Shown: positions 33,834-43,994 of the stretch, in pieces | How the letters are laid out: every line of letters starts with the position of its first letter | Position numbering within the stretch: position 1 is the first letter of the stretch | Assembly (NCBI GenBank): GCA_009760885.1 | Contig: CM019713.1 | Location: forward strand, 30,819,889 to 30,883,888 | Direction of reading: 5' to 3' | Source of the DNA: Achatina immaculata | Taxonomy: Eukaryota; Mollusca; Gastropoda; Stylommatophora; Achatinidae | Length of the DNA: 64,000 bases | Notes under the pieces: model-generated | Told to the model about the DNA's origin: nothing | What the model saw: only the letters and a program-made list of their open reading frames with translations | Databases searched by the model: none | Program-made: the position numbers and the translations under genes

Positions 33834-34400
33834 AAAAAGCTTTTGCGATCACTACTTCATCAAACAGTTGATCCATGTTTACTGCATTATTTGCAACAGT
33901 TTCATTAATTTTTTTCACCTGAAGCTTCAGTTTCAGACCATGTTAATTTATTGTTGTTTATCCAAGTAAAAGATTCTGCTCCACCAAAACTGTTTTCCCA
34001 TAGCTCAATGTAAGAAAGACATCTCTCATAAAATGCTGTAAACTCTTGTAGGATTGTACTGATATTAACACTTCCATTATTTTCTAGTATTCTAAAATTT
34101 TATTATTATTATTTATTTACTTTTGCTTGTTTTATTTTTCGCACATTTCAAGTGATTTTTAATATACGAACGCACACCTTGAGCTACTGAAACTTCTGAA
34201 AGCACAGTTCACATTTCACTTTGTCAATACGGTCACAATTTTGAGGATGACCCCCATATTGAGCTGGCACTTTTTGCTACTTATCAGCCAAGAGATTGCT
34301 CGTATTAGCACTTCTAAATCAGCAAAATCTCAGTCCACTGCTGATATTTCAGGCCCAAATTCAGGCTTTGACTGAGGGCAGAATTTCATGTTTTATGAAA
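33834..34400 (-). pseudogene. hAT-like transposase relic, internally deleted
   Basis: Reading the minus strand, a zinc-finger-like piece appears first, around 34230-34110 (VKCELCFQKF, then after a shift GVRSYIKNHLKCAKNK, C-x2-C and H-x2-C). It is followed, with no intervening core domain, by a piece near 34090-33960: ISTILQEFTAFYERCLSYIE, WENSFGG. A further piece has NNAVNMDQLFDEVVIAKAF. This order of a BED-type finger followed by a FY.RCL.YIE segment is typical of hAT transposase C-terminal halves; the assignment is from memory and moderate. The catalytic middle seems deleted. Confidence 0.5.
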
Positions 34401-34650
34401 GTTTTAACTTATATATGTGAGCTGGGCATCAAATAAATATTTCTTCTTACTTTTTCTATAAATCTGGACGTGTATAACCTTCCTACATCATCATCATCAT
34501 CATCATCTGCCATCTTTTGGTTTATAGCTAGGATGTCACACATGCTCATATATCGACACTTTCCCTCTCCATCTACACCTGGGTCGGAATGTTTGCTCCT
34601 CTCTTTCACATTCATTACTTAAATTTTGTACAGATATACCTCGTATACTT
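34401..34650. other. Unique sequence with (ATC)n
   Basis: (ATC)n at 34488-34506. It borders the 5' truncation of the following retroelement. Confidence 0.4.
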
Positions 34651-35134
34651 CATAGGTGCTGGTACGACATCAAATATTGAAATCAGGGACACTCCCTTAC
34701 CATCACTGCTAGATGGTACAAATGACTGGGATGTGATAGCAGACCTTCCAGGAAGAAGAGAATACCCGACTGCCATCAAGAACACAGGAATGCGACCGGA
34801 CATTGTGGTGTACTCCACAGAAAAACAGGAATTAATAAAGATCGAGCTTACGGTTCCATACGAAACTAGAATAGAGGACCAGCATTTATTCAAATTGCAG
34901 AAGTACAATGATCTGGTCAAGCAACTGAGGCAAAGGGCAGGAATCAGGGCAAAAGTGATAGCTGTAGAAGTGGGAGCAAGAGGATTCGTAGCAACATCAG
35001 CATATGACCTGTGTAAGCAACTGGGCATAAAGGGACAAGCAAAAACAAGGGCATTGAGAAGCCTTTCAGAATCAGCAGAAAAGGCCTCATGCTGGCTGTG
35101 GAGTATGCGAAATAAGCATTGGGAACATAAATAA
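34589..35134 (+). CDS. Retroelement C-terminal protein with PD-(D/E)XK-like domain (copy 2)
   Basis: A 181-codon frame. Recognisable element sequence begins about residue 23 (GAGTTSNIE); the ATG at 34589 is a chance upstream start and the element is 5'-truncated. Residues about 65-105 read RPDIVVYS, then IKIELTVPYE, then FKLQKYNDL. This Asp ... Glu ... Lys layout recalls the PD-(D/E)XK nuclease fold, with the lysine displaced to the helix, and then VIAVEVGARGF. Such proteins are the C-terminal part of RT-bearing retroelements in molluscs and cnidarians (recalled). Its role could be target cleavage; that is inference. No stop or shift within the visible part. Confidence 0.55.
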   Translation: MFAPLFHIHYLNFVQIYLVYFIGAGTTSNIEIRDTPLPSLLDGTNDWDVIADLPGRREYPTAIKNTGMRPDIVVYSTEKQELIKIELTVPYETRIEDQHLFKLQKYNDLVKQLRQRAGIRAKVIAVEVGARGFVATSAYDLCKQLGIKGQAKTRALRSLSESAEKASCWLWSMRNKHWEHK

Positions 35135-35416
35135 TTTCATTTGCCACAACCAATACCAGTCCTCCGTAGCTAAATCGCTAAAGACGCACTGTAAAAGTGC
35201 AGTGGCAACTGGAAGATCATGGGTTGAATCCCGGGACTAAAAAAAAGCAACAACTCACAAGACCTCTGGGAGTCATGACCCAGAGGGGCCCACCCCCCTT
35301 AGAGTGTCATGAGTTTAAAGGGCCGAAACACTTGTCTGGGGGGGGGGTACTTCCTCTGATGATCTGAAGGAGTTGTGTTGTTGTTCCGCTCTCTACAGTA
35401 GAGAGTTTCCTGCATA
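35135..35416 (+). mobile_element. 3' UTR and terminus of the retroelement, copy 2
   Basis: Collinear with 203-489. It ends after the CTCTCTAC / GTAGAGAG hairpin and TTTCCTGCATA, where the two copies diverge. Confidence 0.6.
35158..35238 (+). other. tRNA-like sequence in retroelement 3' UTR, copy 2
   Basis: Same layout and the same 23-base distance from the stop as at 226-306. AGTCC and GGACT can pair fully here. The loop is TGTAAAA instead of TTCAAAA, and the T-arm reads GGGTTGAATCCC. Confidence 0.5.
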
Positions 35417-36173
35417 CCTCTCTTTCCGACCTCTCGCTTTACGTCCCTTCATTTACCGACCATTGGTCCACTGACGTCTTTTTTTGTAAATTTACAAATA
35501 TTTTTAGAAGATAGAGTACTTATTTTAGGTAAAACCATTTCTTTTGAAGTCTGTATACAAACTATAATTTCACTCTAGTTTATTTTTATGTTTTAAAATG
35601 TGCTTGCCTATTGATACTAAGCTCATGTATACTCGCCTCTATGAAATTCGCTTTACGTCCATTTCGTTTTTCAACACGGCCGTCAGGAAGAGACGGTCGG
35701 AAAGCAAGGACTACCTGTAAACAACTTTCTTCATACCAAAATAACCAAGGAGTGTTAGAGCAAGGAAACAAAGCTTTCATAGTAATGCGTGTTTAGTAAA
35801 GATGGCTGACCATTAGGCTAATTGCTTGCTTGTACACAAAAAAAGTACATTGTCAGAATAACAAACATAAAAGTACTTTCCTGAAAACGCAGTGAGTTAT
35901 TCACCCTTGGCTCCAGCCAAGAGGATCTCTGCCAGACAAGTGTTATATTGTGTATATTTGTTATTTCGTTAATTTCGTCGTCCTTGATAAAGACATACCG
36001 CTGAAACACTGGTTTGTTACTGTTTGTTTTACATTTCTTCCTCCTCGTGTTATTTTTTAGTGCATCTGCACCATACACCTCATTCTGTCTATACTCTTTA
36101 TGAGGAGGCAGTACCCAGCTGAAGAAATAGGTGCCTGACTCCTTGAGGAACTAGAAAAGAAAAGGCAGGCAGA
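35417..36173. other. Unique sequence
   Basis: No gene recognised. The short block at 35981-36014 (TCCTTGATAAAGACATACCG) resembles the 32.7-kb block. Confidence 0.35.
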
Positions 36174-36560
36174 CATGATAATAACCACATCATTGTCTAC
36201 TTTACTGACATGATAATAACCACATCATTGTCTACTTTACTGACATGATAATAACCACATCATTGTCTACTTTACTGACATGATAATAACCACATCATTG
36301 TCTACTTTACTGACATGATAATAACCACATCATTGTCTACTTTACTGACATGATAATAACCACATCATTGTCTACTTTACTGACATGATAATAACCACAT
36401 CATTGTCTACTTTACTGACATGATAATAACCACATCATTGTCTACTTTACTGACATGATAATAACCACATCATTGTCTACTTTACTGACATGATAATAAC
36501 CACATCATTGTCTACTTTACTGACATGATAATAACCACATCATTGTCTACTTTACTGACA
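36174..36560. repeat. 35-bp minisatellite, 11 near-identical copies
   Basis: Unit CATGATAATAACCACATCAT, TGTCTACTTTACTGA. I see no substitutions across 387 bp, which suggests very recent expansion or strong homogenisation. Confidence 0.97.
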
Positions 36561-36632
36561 GGCTGACTGCGTTATTTATTCAGACAATGAATACAGACAT
36601 CTGAGGCAAGAACCGTGGAATGTAGCAGGAGA

Positions 36633-36664
36633 AGAAGAAGAAGAAGAAGAAGAAGAAGAAGAAG
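36633..36664. repeat. (GAA)n microsatellite
   Basis: About ten units, directly next to the LINE H end. Confidence 0.95.
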
Positions 36665-36740
36665 CAATCGAAGGATGAAGAACTGGGCACGTAGACCCGT
36701 CTGACGTTCTGCCCTTTTACCATTCATCTTTCATTCTTAC
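36665..36740 (-). mobile_element. LINE H 3' terminus, (GAA)n side
   Basis: The reverse complement has GGGCAGAACGTCAGACGGGT and CTACGTGCCCAGTTCTTC, followed by (TTC)n. Confidence 0.7.
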
Positions 36741-38084
36741 GACACATTCCATGTACTACAAATATACAAATTACATTTTTAAAAAGCATATATAAGAACG
36801 CAGAATGAAACTATTACATTCACAAATATAAAATAATAAACTACATGAGAGGTAATTAATGTAACAAGATAATACACACACACACACACACATACATGTT
36901 GAATACAGTTCCTGTCATATTACATTCTTTCGTTTCCATTACAATCCTTTCTACACAAATTACGTACAGAACTATGATTTTAGAAGAGAATTTAATGGCT
37001 GAATAAATATGCTCGTATATACTCTCTCACACACACACTCTTTAACCTAGATTCTGTGCTGCATATCTTTTACCTGTATAAAATGGAGGATTCTAGGTAT
37101 GGAGATAACAAAAAATAGTACCGCAGCAAAGAGGGATAGATCGGGGGAAGAATATATTCACGTTCATCAAGGGAGATTACGCAGACAAGGGTAGTTAATT
37201 CAGAAGCTTCTTCTGTCCTCATTACCTCCCATGAAAACAGACATGTGCCAGATTGTCTTCAAGATCTACCGCCAAACCTCTAATTAATGCCAATTTGGCC
37301 AATTTTGTGCCATTGACGTTGATAAGGAAGTATGCGAGTGTATTCTTGGCAGCCTCTCACCATGGCGAATCTGAACCATTGGCACTGTCTTTCAGCTGTT
37401 TGTGTTGTAAGTTGTGAAGTATATGGTATAAGAGATGATTCCAAGGCCTTGCTAGGTCTTTACTTTTTGCGCATGTTTGTCTTTAAGCAGGTAACGTTTA
37501 TGGCGGGATTTTCGTTTTAAAAATGGCTCCTCCAGGAAAGAGAGTACCAAGTGGCAAATATACGATGTGTCCTTCACTTTTTTATTTATTTGTTGGAGTA
37601 ATAAACAGTTAATAAGACTTGAATAAGATAATTAAAACCGGTGTTTTTTAGTTTCAGAAGCTTATTCTTGGAGTGAAATGTTTCTGTTCATGAAAGCTAC
37701 CAAGAATTTTTTAATACAACAAGTTCCTTTCCAGTTAATTCATTGTCTTAAGAGAACATGGTAACAAAGAGCCCTCTTTTCCATGGCCAGACCTAGTTTT
37801 TTTCTGACCACTTGGCAAGCAGGTTGTGGTCTTTTTGTTTTGTGAAAGAAATCTTTTATGAAGAATGGAAAGTGTGAAAGTACCTGGACAATTCAAAGTT
37901 TAACATGGACGAAACAGCGCCACAAGGAGGGAAAAAATGTGGCTATGGTTTCTTTCTCTTCATTCTTTTTTCAAAAAGGGATAGTGTCTAGTGTCGGTTT
38001 AAGGTGCATTCCTGAATGAAAGATTGAAAAAAGAAAGAGGTACATAAATGAGAGAAGTAGTCAATAAAGACCTCGATAGACAGC
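36741..38084. other. Unique sequence with a possible conserved non-coding patch
   Basis: (CA)n at 36872-36894. The patch 37190-37330 has CTAATTAATGCCAATTTGGC and GCCAATTTTGTGCC, dense in homeodomain- and NFI-like sites. The short frame at 37332-37520 is not recognised. Confidence 0.35.
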
Positions 38085-38612
38085 TCTATCACGTCACAGA
38101 GGTATCAGAGAATCTATCACGTCATAGTGGCACCAGAGAATTTATCACGTCATAGAGGCACCAGAGAATTTATCACGTCATAGAGGCACCAGAGAATTTA
38201 TCACCTCATAGTGGCACCAGAGAATGTATCACGTCATAGAGGCACCAGAGAATTTATCACGCCATAGAGGCACCAGAGAATTTATCACGTCATAGTGGCA
38301 CCAGAGAATTTATCACGTCATAGAGGCACCAGAGAATTTATCACGTCATAGAGGCACCAGATGGTTGGGACATGTGCTCCGAATGACAGACAACTCACTA
38401 CCAAAAATAGCACTAAGATGGACACCACCCTCATAGAGGCACCAGAGAATTTATCACGTCATAGAGGCACCAGAGAATTTATCACGTCATAGAGGCACCA
38501 GAGAATTTATCACGTCATAGAGGCACCAGAGAATTTATCATGCCATAGAGGCACCAGAGAATTTATCATGCCATAGAGGCACCAGATGATCTATCACGTC
38601 ATGGAGGCACCA
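38085..38612. repeat. 28-bp minisatellite, about 16 copies, interrupted
   Basis: Unit CACGTCATAGAGGCACCAGA plus GAATTTAT. Interrupted at 38364-38428 by a LINE B fragment. Variants: CATAGTGG, CGCCATAG. Confidence 0.95.
38364..38428 (+). mobile_element. 65-bp LINE B fragment inside the 28-bp array
   Basis: Matches 23384-23448 with two mismatches (GTTGGGACATGTGCTCCGAA ... CTAAGATGGACACCAC). It has no 3' tail and no target duplication, so it is not a normal LINE insertion. Confidence 0.9.
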
Positions 38613-38883
38613 GATGATACTGCTAGCACAAATATTTTTCTCAACCTATCGGCACAAATTGGACTTTATGGTCATCGTCAGGCCTGGCCTTTTCGTCGCT
38701 TTTCACTTCCTCAGCTTTGGAAAGAGTCGAGTACCTATTTCTACGGCTGGCTAACAGAGACTGTTCTGGCCGAACTTGCATTATCCATCTCCGTATGAGA
38801 GACAAGCTCACTAATGACTGCGCCGTCGAAGAGGTCTATTACCCAACAACTACAGTTGTCCAAAAATCAAGAACAGCGCTAGT
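38613..38883. other. Unique sequence
   Basis: Nothing recognised; two short plus frames overlap here. Confidence 0.35.
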
Positions 38884-39395
38884 GCAGGAGTCAACAACCA
38901 CACTATTCTAGGAGTCAACATTCACACTGGTGCAGGAATCAACAACCACGCTAGTCCAGGAATCTGCAAACAGACCTGTCTAGGAATCAACAACCACGCT
39001 AGTCCAGGAATCTACAACCAGACCTGTCTAGAAAGCAACAACCAAGCTAGTCTAGGAATCAACAACAACACTAGTCTAGGAATCAACAACAACACTAGTC
39101 TAGGAATCAACAACAACACTAGTCTAGGAATCAACAACACTAGTCTAGGAATCAATAACCACACTAGTCTATGAACCAACAACCACACTAGTCTAAGAAT
39201 CAACAGCAACACTAATCTAGGAATCAACAACCACACTAGTCTAGGAACCAACAACCACACTAGTCTAAGAATCAACAACAACACTAGTCTAGGAATCAAC
39301 AACCACACTAGTCTAGGAACCAACAATCACATTAATCTAAGAATCAACAACAACACTAGTCTAGGAATCAACAACCACGCTGGTTCAGAAATCAA
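38884..39395. repeat. 24-bp minisatellite, about 21 copies
   Basis: Unit AACAACAACACTAGTCTAGG plus AATC. A two-unit period is visible on the right, with GGAACCAACAACCACAC alternating. The minus frame (LVLLLIPR) is an artefact. Confidence 0.95.
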
Positions 39396-39529
39396 GTTAC
39401 TCTGTTCGTAACTTTGACCACAAATCCGATCCTCATCCCATTTTTCTTAGGACTCTAGCAGCAACACTAGGAGAAGAATCTAGCTCCTGATTGGCTCTGA
39501 TTTATATTCTCCAAACAAGAGCAACAAAA

Positions 39530-39604
39530 TGGTCGTGGCCGTGTCCATTCTCTTCTGGCAGGAGGTACCCAGTAGTAGTAATGGGTACCTAGCCGTATCC
39601 TGAA
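39530..39604 (+). mobile_element. SINE-like element E2 (partial)
   Basis: Shares ATGGGTACCT and a following CC(T/G)(G/T)AAGG/GGAGG stretch with 18575-18610. It ends in the GGAA repeat. Confidence 0.4.
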
Positions 39605-39656
39605 GGAAGGAAGGAAGGAAGGAAAGAAGGAAGGAAGGAAGGAAGGAAGGAAGGTA
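39603..39656. repeat. (GGAA)n microsatellite
   Basis: About 13 units, one GAAA interruption. Confidence 0.95.
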
Positions 39657-40285
39657 TTCACGTTTTACATCAGACAAAAACTTGGAACCTATTTACATTT
39701 TGCATTAGACAATATCATTCTCTAGTGCGTCGACAGGTCGGGGGAAAATACAGGCACTAACGCCATATTTCATACGTGCCTTTAAGAGCAGGGCCGGGGT
39801 ACCTGTGACCACTGTTTCCTCTAAGCTGAAAAAAAAATCATACCATACACAAAATTTTTGGAGCCAGGCAAAAATAAAAGTGAAATTGCTACATATATTT
39901 TGTCCAGTTTCCAGATGTTACTCCGTGCTATAATTGCCATCAAGAAAAGTACAATGACGGTACATGTTTGTTTCCCTTTACTGTTTCTTTCTTGTTGAGA
40001 AATGACTTTCAGATCGGATATTTTAACTGGTCTTTTATCGCGTTGTTTCGGTGGTACCGTAGCAGAATCGTGATGAGAATTAAAATAAAAGGCCAGATGA
40101 ATTTCCACTGCGTCGTGGAAAAGGAGAATGCCCATTGCAAACTGATCTTGGTAACTAACACCAGAATTCGTGACCACCAAGATTAGAGCCGTTCGGTTTT
40201 TGTTTTTGTTTTTGTTTTTTTATTAAATACCAGTAACTGAAAAGTACAGCAGGTTTATCCTGTTATTAAATCCACAGGCCTTTAC
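39657..40285. other. Unique sequence
   Basis: Overlapping frames of 119 (minus) and 72 (plus) codons give products I do not recognise. Confidence 0.35.

Positions 40286-40288
<3 letters not shown>

Positions 40289-40330
<42 letters not shown>
40289..40330. repeat. (GT)n(AT)n microsatellite
   Basis: GTGTGT followed by a pure TA run. Confidence 0.95.
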
Positions 40331-40836
40331 CGCACATTTTCACACATAATATTTTTTGTTTGCACATGAGCTGAGCTTTTTGCACACTTTAAATGGAACA
40401 TTGCCTGTGCCTGTGATTCACCGTTTCTGTATAGCTCCTTGCTCCCTCTTAGAACAGCCGTCACCGATTCTTTGCACTTATTCTAGTTACGTCCCACTTT
40501 GACGTGTTTAAATTATTAGGTTAAAAGATAAAAACCTTCTCGGGTGTGGCAGAAACTTATCATTGATCTTCGTTAACCCATTATGGCTTCCGGTGACGAA
40601 CACGAGACCTTAATAACCATAAAACACTGATCCAGCTTCCGGTGAACTTTAGCGGACACAAAGTTCGACCTCCATGGGGCATTAAGTGCGGACATGGGTT
40701 GCTGGCAGAGCCTGCTTGTTTTGGTAACAGAGTAGTGACAGAGGATGTGGTCGCTTGATCGAGAGGCTGCAGGGGCTATGTGGCTGTTGGGTAACAAGGT
40801 GGTGGTAGAGAATATGGTCATTGACTGAGAAGTTGC
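40331..40836. other. Unique sequence
   Basis: Nothing recognised. Confidence 0.35.
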
Positions 40837-40975
40837 TGTGACGGCCTGAGTATGACGGCCTAAGTGTGACGGGCTGGGTGTCACGGCCTGACTGTGACGG
40901 GCTGTGTGTGACGGCCTGACTGTGACGGGCTGTGTGACGGCCTGACTGTGACGGCCTGACTGTGACGGTCTAGTT
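40837..40975. repeat. 15-bp minisatellite, about 9 copies
   Basis: Unit TGACGG(C/G)CTG(A/T)(C/G)TG, CpG-containing. Confidence 0.9.
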
Positions 40976-41263
40976 GTTAGGTAATTGGATAAAGTGATTG
41001 GACTCCCATTTTTATATGCAGGGTTGTCAAGTTTTTTCCGCCATAGATATATCTAGAATTGGCTCACTATATATTTAGAATTATCCAGATTTTTTATAGG
41101 ATTTATAAAAAAAAATATAGGAAATATATTGCCTTTTAAAATAATGTTTAAGTGTAAAGTAATATGAGGTATGCTATTAGGAGTAATGGAAATATGTTAT
41201 TAATGTTTATATGTCATTAATATTAATAATTACCCTGACATTGTCAAAAAAAATGAAGATCAT

Positions 41264-41640
41264 CATCATCATCATCATCATCATCGCCTTCAGCATCTGA
41301 AAGACCTGCTTGGCAAGATGATGTAGAAGTTCCATCTCCTGGAGAATTTTCTTTTTCTGAAATGCTGCCGTTGTTAAGTTGCTCCTATAGCTTTTGAAAC
41401 TTCAGGAGGAAGTTGATATGTGCCAAAATAACGCCTTGATAAGCTGAATTTGACCACTAAAATAGCATGAAGAAGTTCCAGCTTCATTTTGTTGTAGTTT
41501 TAATGTCAGCAATGTTAGCCTTGCACAGACCAGCACGACGGTCACAGTTTACAGCTGCACAGTGGCAGCTCATAAACACGGTAACTGATGATGCAGTCCT
41601 AGAGGATTCATTATAATCACGTATAAAAGTCAGAGACGCT
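41264..41640 (-). pseudogene. hAT transposase C-terminal relic
   Basis: The minus strand has LHAILVVKFSLSRRYFGTYQ, LPPEVSKAIGAT, then in another frame GSISEKENSPGDGTSTSSCQ and an acidic tail of eight Asp from the (GAT)n tract. A segment like this (L..L..VKF.L.R....Y.LP) follows the dimerisation region in several hAT transposases (recalled). Two frames are needed; dead. Confidence 0.45.
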
Positions 41641-41802
41641 TGAGGTTTTTTTGTGAGCTTTCTTAGATTTCCATTGTGTTTTCAGATCTTGGTATTAGGC
41701 TTTAATGTCACACTGCAAAACTTACAATGATCTCTGGTATCATTCCCAGCAACTTTCATTACTCATCTCGCAAACAATTAATATTTTAACCACTCTTTTC
41801 TT

Positions 41803-42554
41803 CTTCTTCTTCTTCTTCTTCTTCTTCTTCTTCTTCTTCTTCTTCTTCTTCTTCTTCTTCGTCCGCTTCTACCACCAAGATCGCCCCGTGATCCTACTGA
41901 ATTTACTCCTGTGGTTCTCGCGATAGTCCCATTTAGGATGGGGGTTCAGAGCATAGTGGACCTTGGACCTATATTCTTGGTGGATCACAGAAGCGGCATT
42001 GCGTGACACTGTGGTTTTCATTGCACAAGTTTAGTCTAGAGTTGGACTTTCTCACCGGAAACCCTCGACGTGGTTTAGATATGAATATATCCCTGCCGGT
42101 TGAGAGGTGGTTGCCCATCCAGTCCAGAGTTAGACTTTCTCACCGGAAAGCCTCAACATCATTCGGATATAATATATCCCCGTCGGGTGAGAGGTGGTTG
42201 CCTATATAGACTGCACTGGTCAAGTGTCTCCGACTTCAGCATTTTGTGGTCGTGACCAGGACGGAACTTTTGTTCAGGAGGACGAATCCTCGCTACTAGT
42301 GATATGCTCTCCTTTAGTTATTAATATACTCTCCTGTGGGTTAAGCCGGTTTAGGCGTGTTATCCCAGTATGGGTGTATATAGGACGTAACCGGCCTCTA
42401 GAGCGGAGACACCGTGATATGAGTAGCCATCAAGTTTCACCCATGGGTTAAGTCGGTTTAGCCATATTGCCCCAGTATGGGTGTATATAGGACGTGGCCG
42501 GCCTCTAGAGCAGAGGTGCCGTGGTATGAGTAGCCCTCACCGCGAGTCTACTGT
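41803..42554 (-). mobile_element. Retroposed element J, copy J1
   Basis: Inserted in hAT element 2 with an 11-bp target duplication ACCACTCTTTT (41789-41799 and 42555-42565). The (TTC)n run at 41803-41860 is the (GAA)n 3' tail on the minus strand. The body has two internal units of about 88 bp (GTTGGACTTTCTCACCGG ... CGGTTGAGAGGTGGTTGCC) whose CTCACCGG and CCGG(G)TGAG parts can pair as a stem. It also carries two copies of a block of about 120 bp (GGTTTAGGCGTGTTATCCC ... GACGTAACCGGCCTCTAGAG). No coding. The reverse complement CTGGATGGGCAACCACCT slightly recalls a 5S rRNA promoter block; weak. Confidence 0.7.
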
Positions 42555-42565
42555 ACCACTCTTTT

Positions 42566-42937
42566 TTAAAATTATATTTATATTTCTTAAATTTAAGCAT
42601 TTTCGGAGATATGCGGGGAAGAAATAATTCAAGCAAATATATTCACGCACTTAAACACTGTTTGCAATGACCACAATGGAAGTGCTGAACAGAGTATACA
42701 GGATGCTGGGTTGTCCAAACTAGAGTAACTGTGTGGCTATACTTCACTAGATTCACTCTCCAAAATACTAACTAGATAATGGAAAGTTAAGGCTAAGACT
42801 AGTGTCTGTATAACAGAATGAGCCCAGCTAAAGCTGAATGTCTGCTGAAAGTCTGGTGATTTAATTGTACATCAGAACAAAGCTGCCCTCACTTGCAGAT
42901 ATGGCATTCCTCCGCTAACCTTCTGATCCTTAATTTG
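42566..42937. other. Remnant sequence of hAT element 2
   Basis: AT-rich, no recognisable frame. Confidence 0.35.
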
Positions 42938-43518
42938 TGATCCTTGCTCTCCCTTAGTTATATAATATACTCTTCTTTAGTTATATAATATACTCTCCCT
43001 TCGTTATATGATATATTCTCCTACAGTTATATAATATACTCTCCTTTTGTTATATTATATACTCTGCTTTAGTTATATCATATAATTTCCCTTAGTATTA
43101 TAATATACTCTGTCCTTTAGTTATATAATATACTCTCCTTTAGTTATGTAATATATTCTACTTGTGTAATATACTCTCCCTTAGTTATATAATATACTCT
43201 TCCTTTAGTATTATAATAGGCTCTCCTTTAGTTATTAATATACTCTCCTTTAATTATATAATATACTCTCCTTTATTTATGTAATATACGCTTCCTTAGT
43301 TATATAATATACTTTCGCTTAGTTACGTAATGTACTCTTCCTTAGTTATGTAATGTACTCTCCCTTAGTTATGTAATGTACTCTCCCTTAGTTATGTAAT
43401 GTACTCTCCCTTAGTTATGTAATGTACTCTTCCTTAGTTATGTAATGTACTCTTCCTTAGTTATGTAATGTACTCTCCCTTAGTTATGTAGTAGACTCTT
43501 CCTTAGTTATAATAACAT
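42938..43518. repeat. 22-bp AT-rich minisatellite, about 25 copies
   Basis: Unit CTCTCCCTTAGTTATATAAT plus ATA, with a right-hand block of TTAGTTATGTAATGTACTCT variants. The same unit occurs once and a half inside J1 at 42306-42333. Confidence 0.9.
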
Positions 43519-43994
43519 CTCTCACTTAGATGATATTTTGACTGTTATTCCAGAGTTAGGCAATTCCCAGGCCACCCCATTTTAGTAACCTAATTATTTT
43601 TTATCCCTTGTCTTATTTAATACTATTTTCCTGCATTACCAACCAAGTGTTGCCAATTTGCTAAACTTTAAACAATGAAAAATATATTTCATAACTGAGA
43701 AAGCCCTCTTTTTTGGAAGATTTACACACTCAAAAAAAAAAACTGTGCTTTTAAAAAAATTATCTTAAATTATCTAGATTTAATTTTAAAATTATCTTAA
43801 ATTATCTGGATTTAATTTAAAATTGCCTAAAATTATCTAGATTTAATTTTTTTAAAATAACTAAAATTATATTAATTTCATTTTAAAATATCTAGATTTA
43901 TAGCTAACATCTAGATGGCTATTTTCATTATCTAGGCAAGACCAAAATTATCTGGATCTAGATTTTTTTTTTAAAAACTACTTTGGCAACCCTG
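43519..43994. other. AT-rich right end of hAT element 2
   Basis: Short AT-rich direct repeats (AAATTATCTAGATTTAATTT) at 43755-43990. Confidence 0.5.

Larger units (their letters stand above)
41019..43994 (-). mobile_element. hAT-type element 2 (decayed, with nested insertions)
   Basis: Left end CAGGGTTGTCAAGTT (41019) is mirrored by TTTGGCAACCCTG ending at 43994, i.e. CAGGGTTGCCAAA in reverse. The CAGGG start and TTGCCAA body are typical hAT terminal inverted repeats. Flanking 8-mers TTTATATG and ATTATGCG agree at 5 of 8, perhaps a decayed target duplication. Inside, on the minus strand, is a transposase C-terminal relic (41264-41640). The middle is occupied by element J1 and a 22-bp array. 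Both ends are AT-rich with TATCTAGATTTAA-like blocks (41050-41110 and 43750-43980). Confidence 0.55.

Noticed and set aside
39815..39840. CCACTGTTTCCTCTAAGCTG as a hAT end
   Set aside because: Resembles a known style of hAT terminus, but no mirrored partner or target duplication was found nearby.
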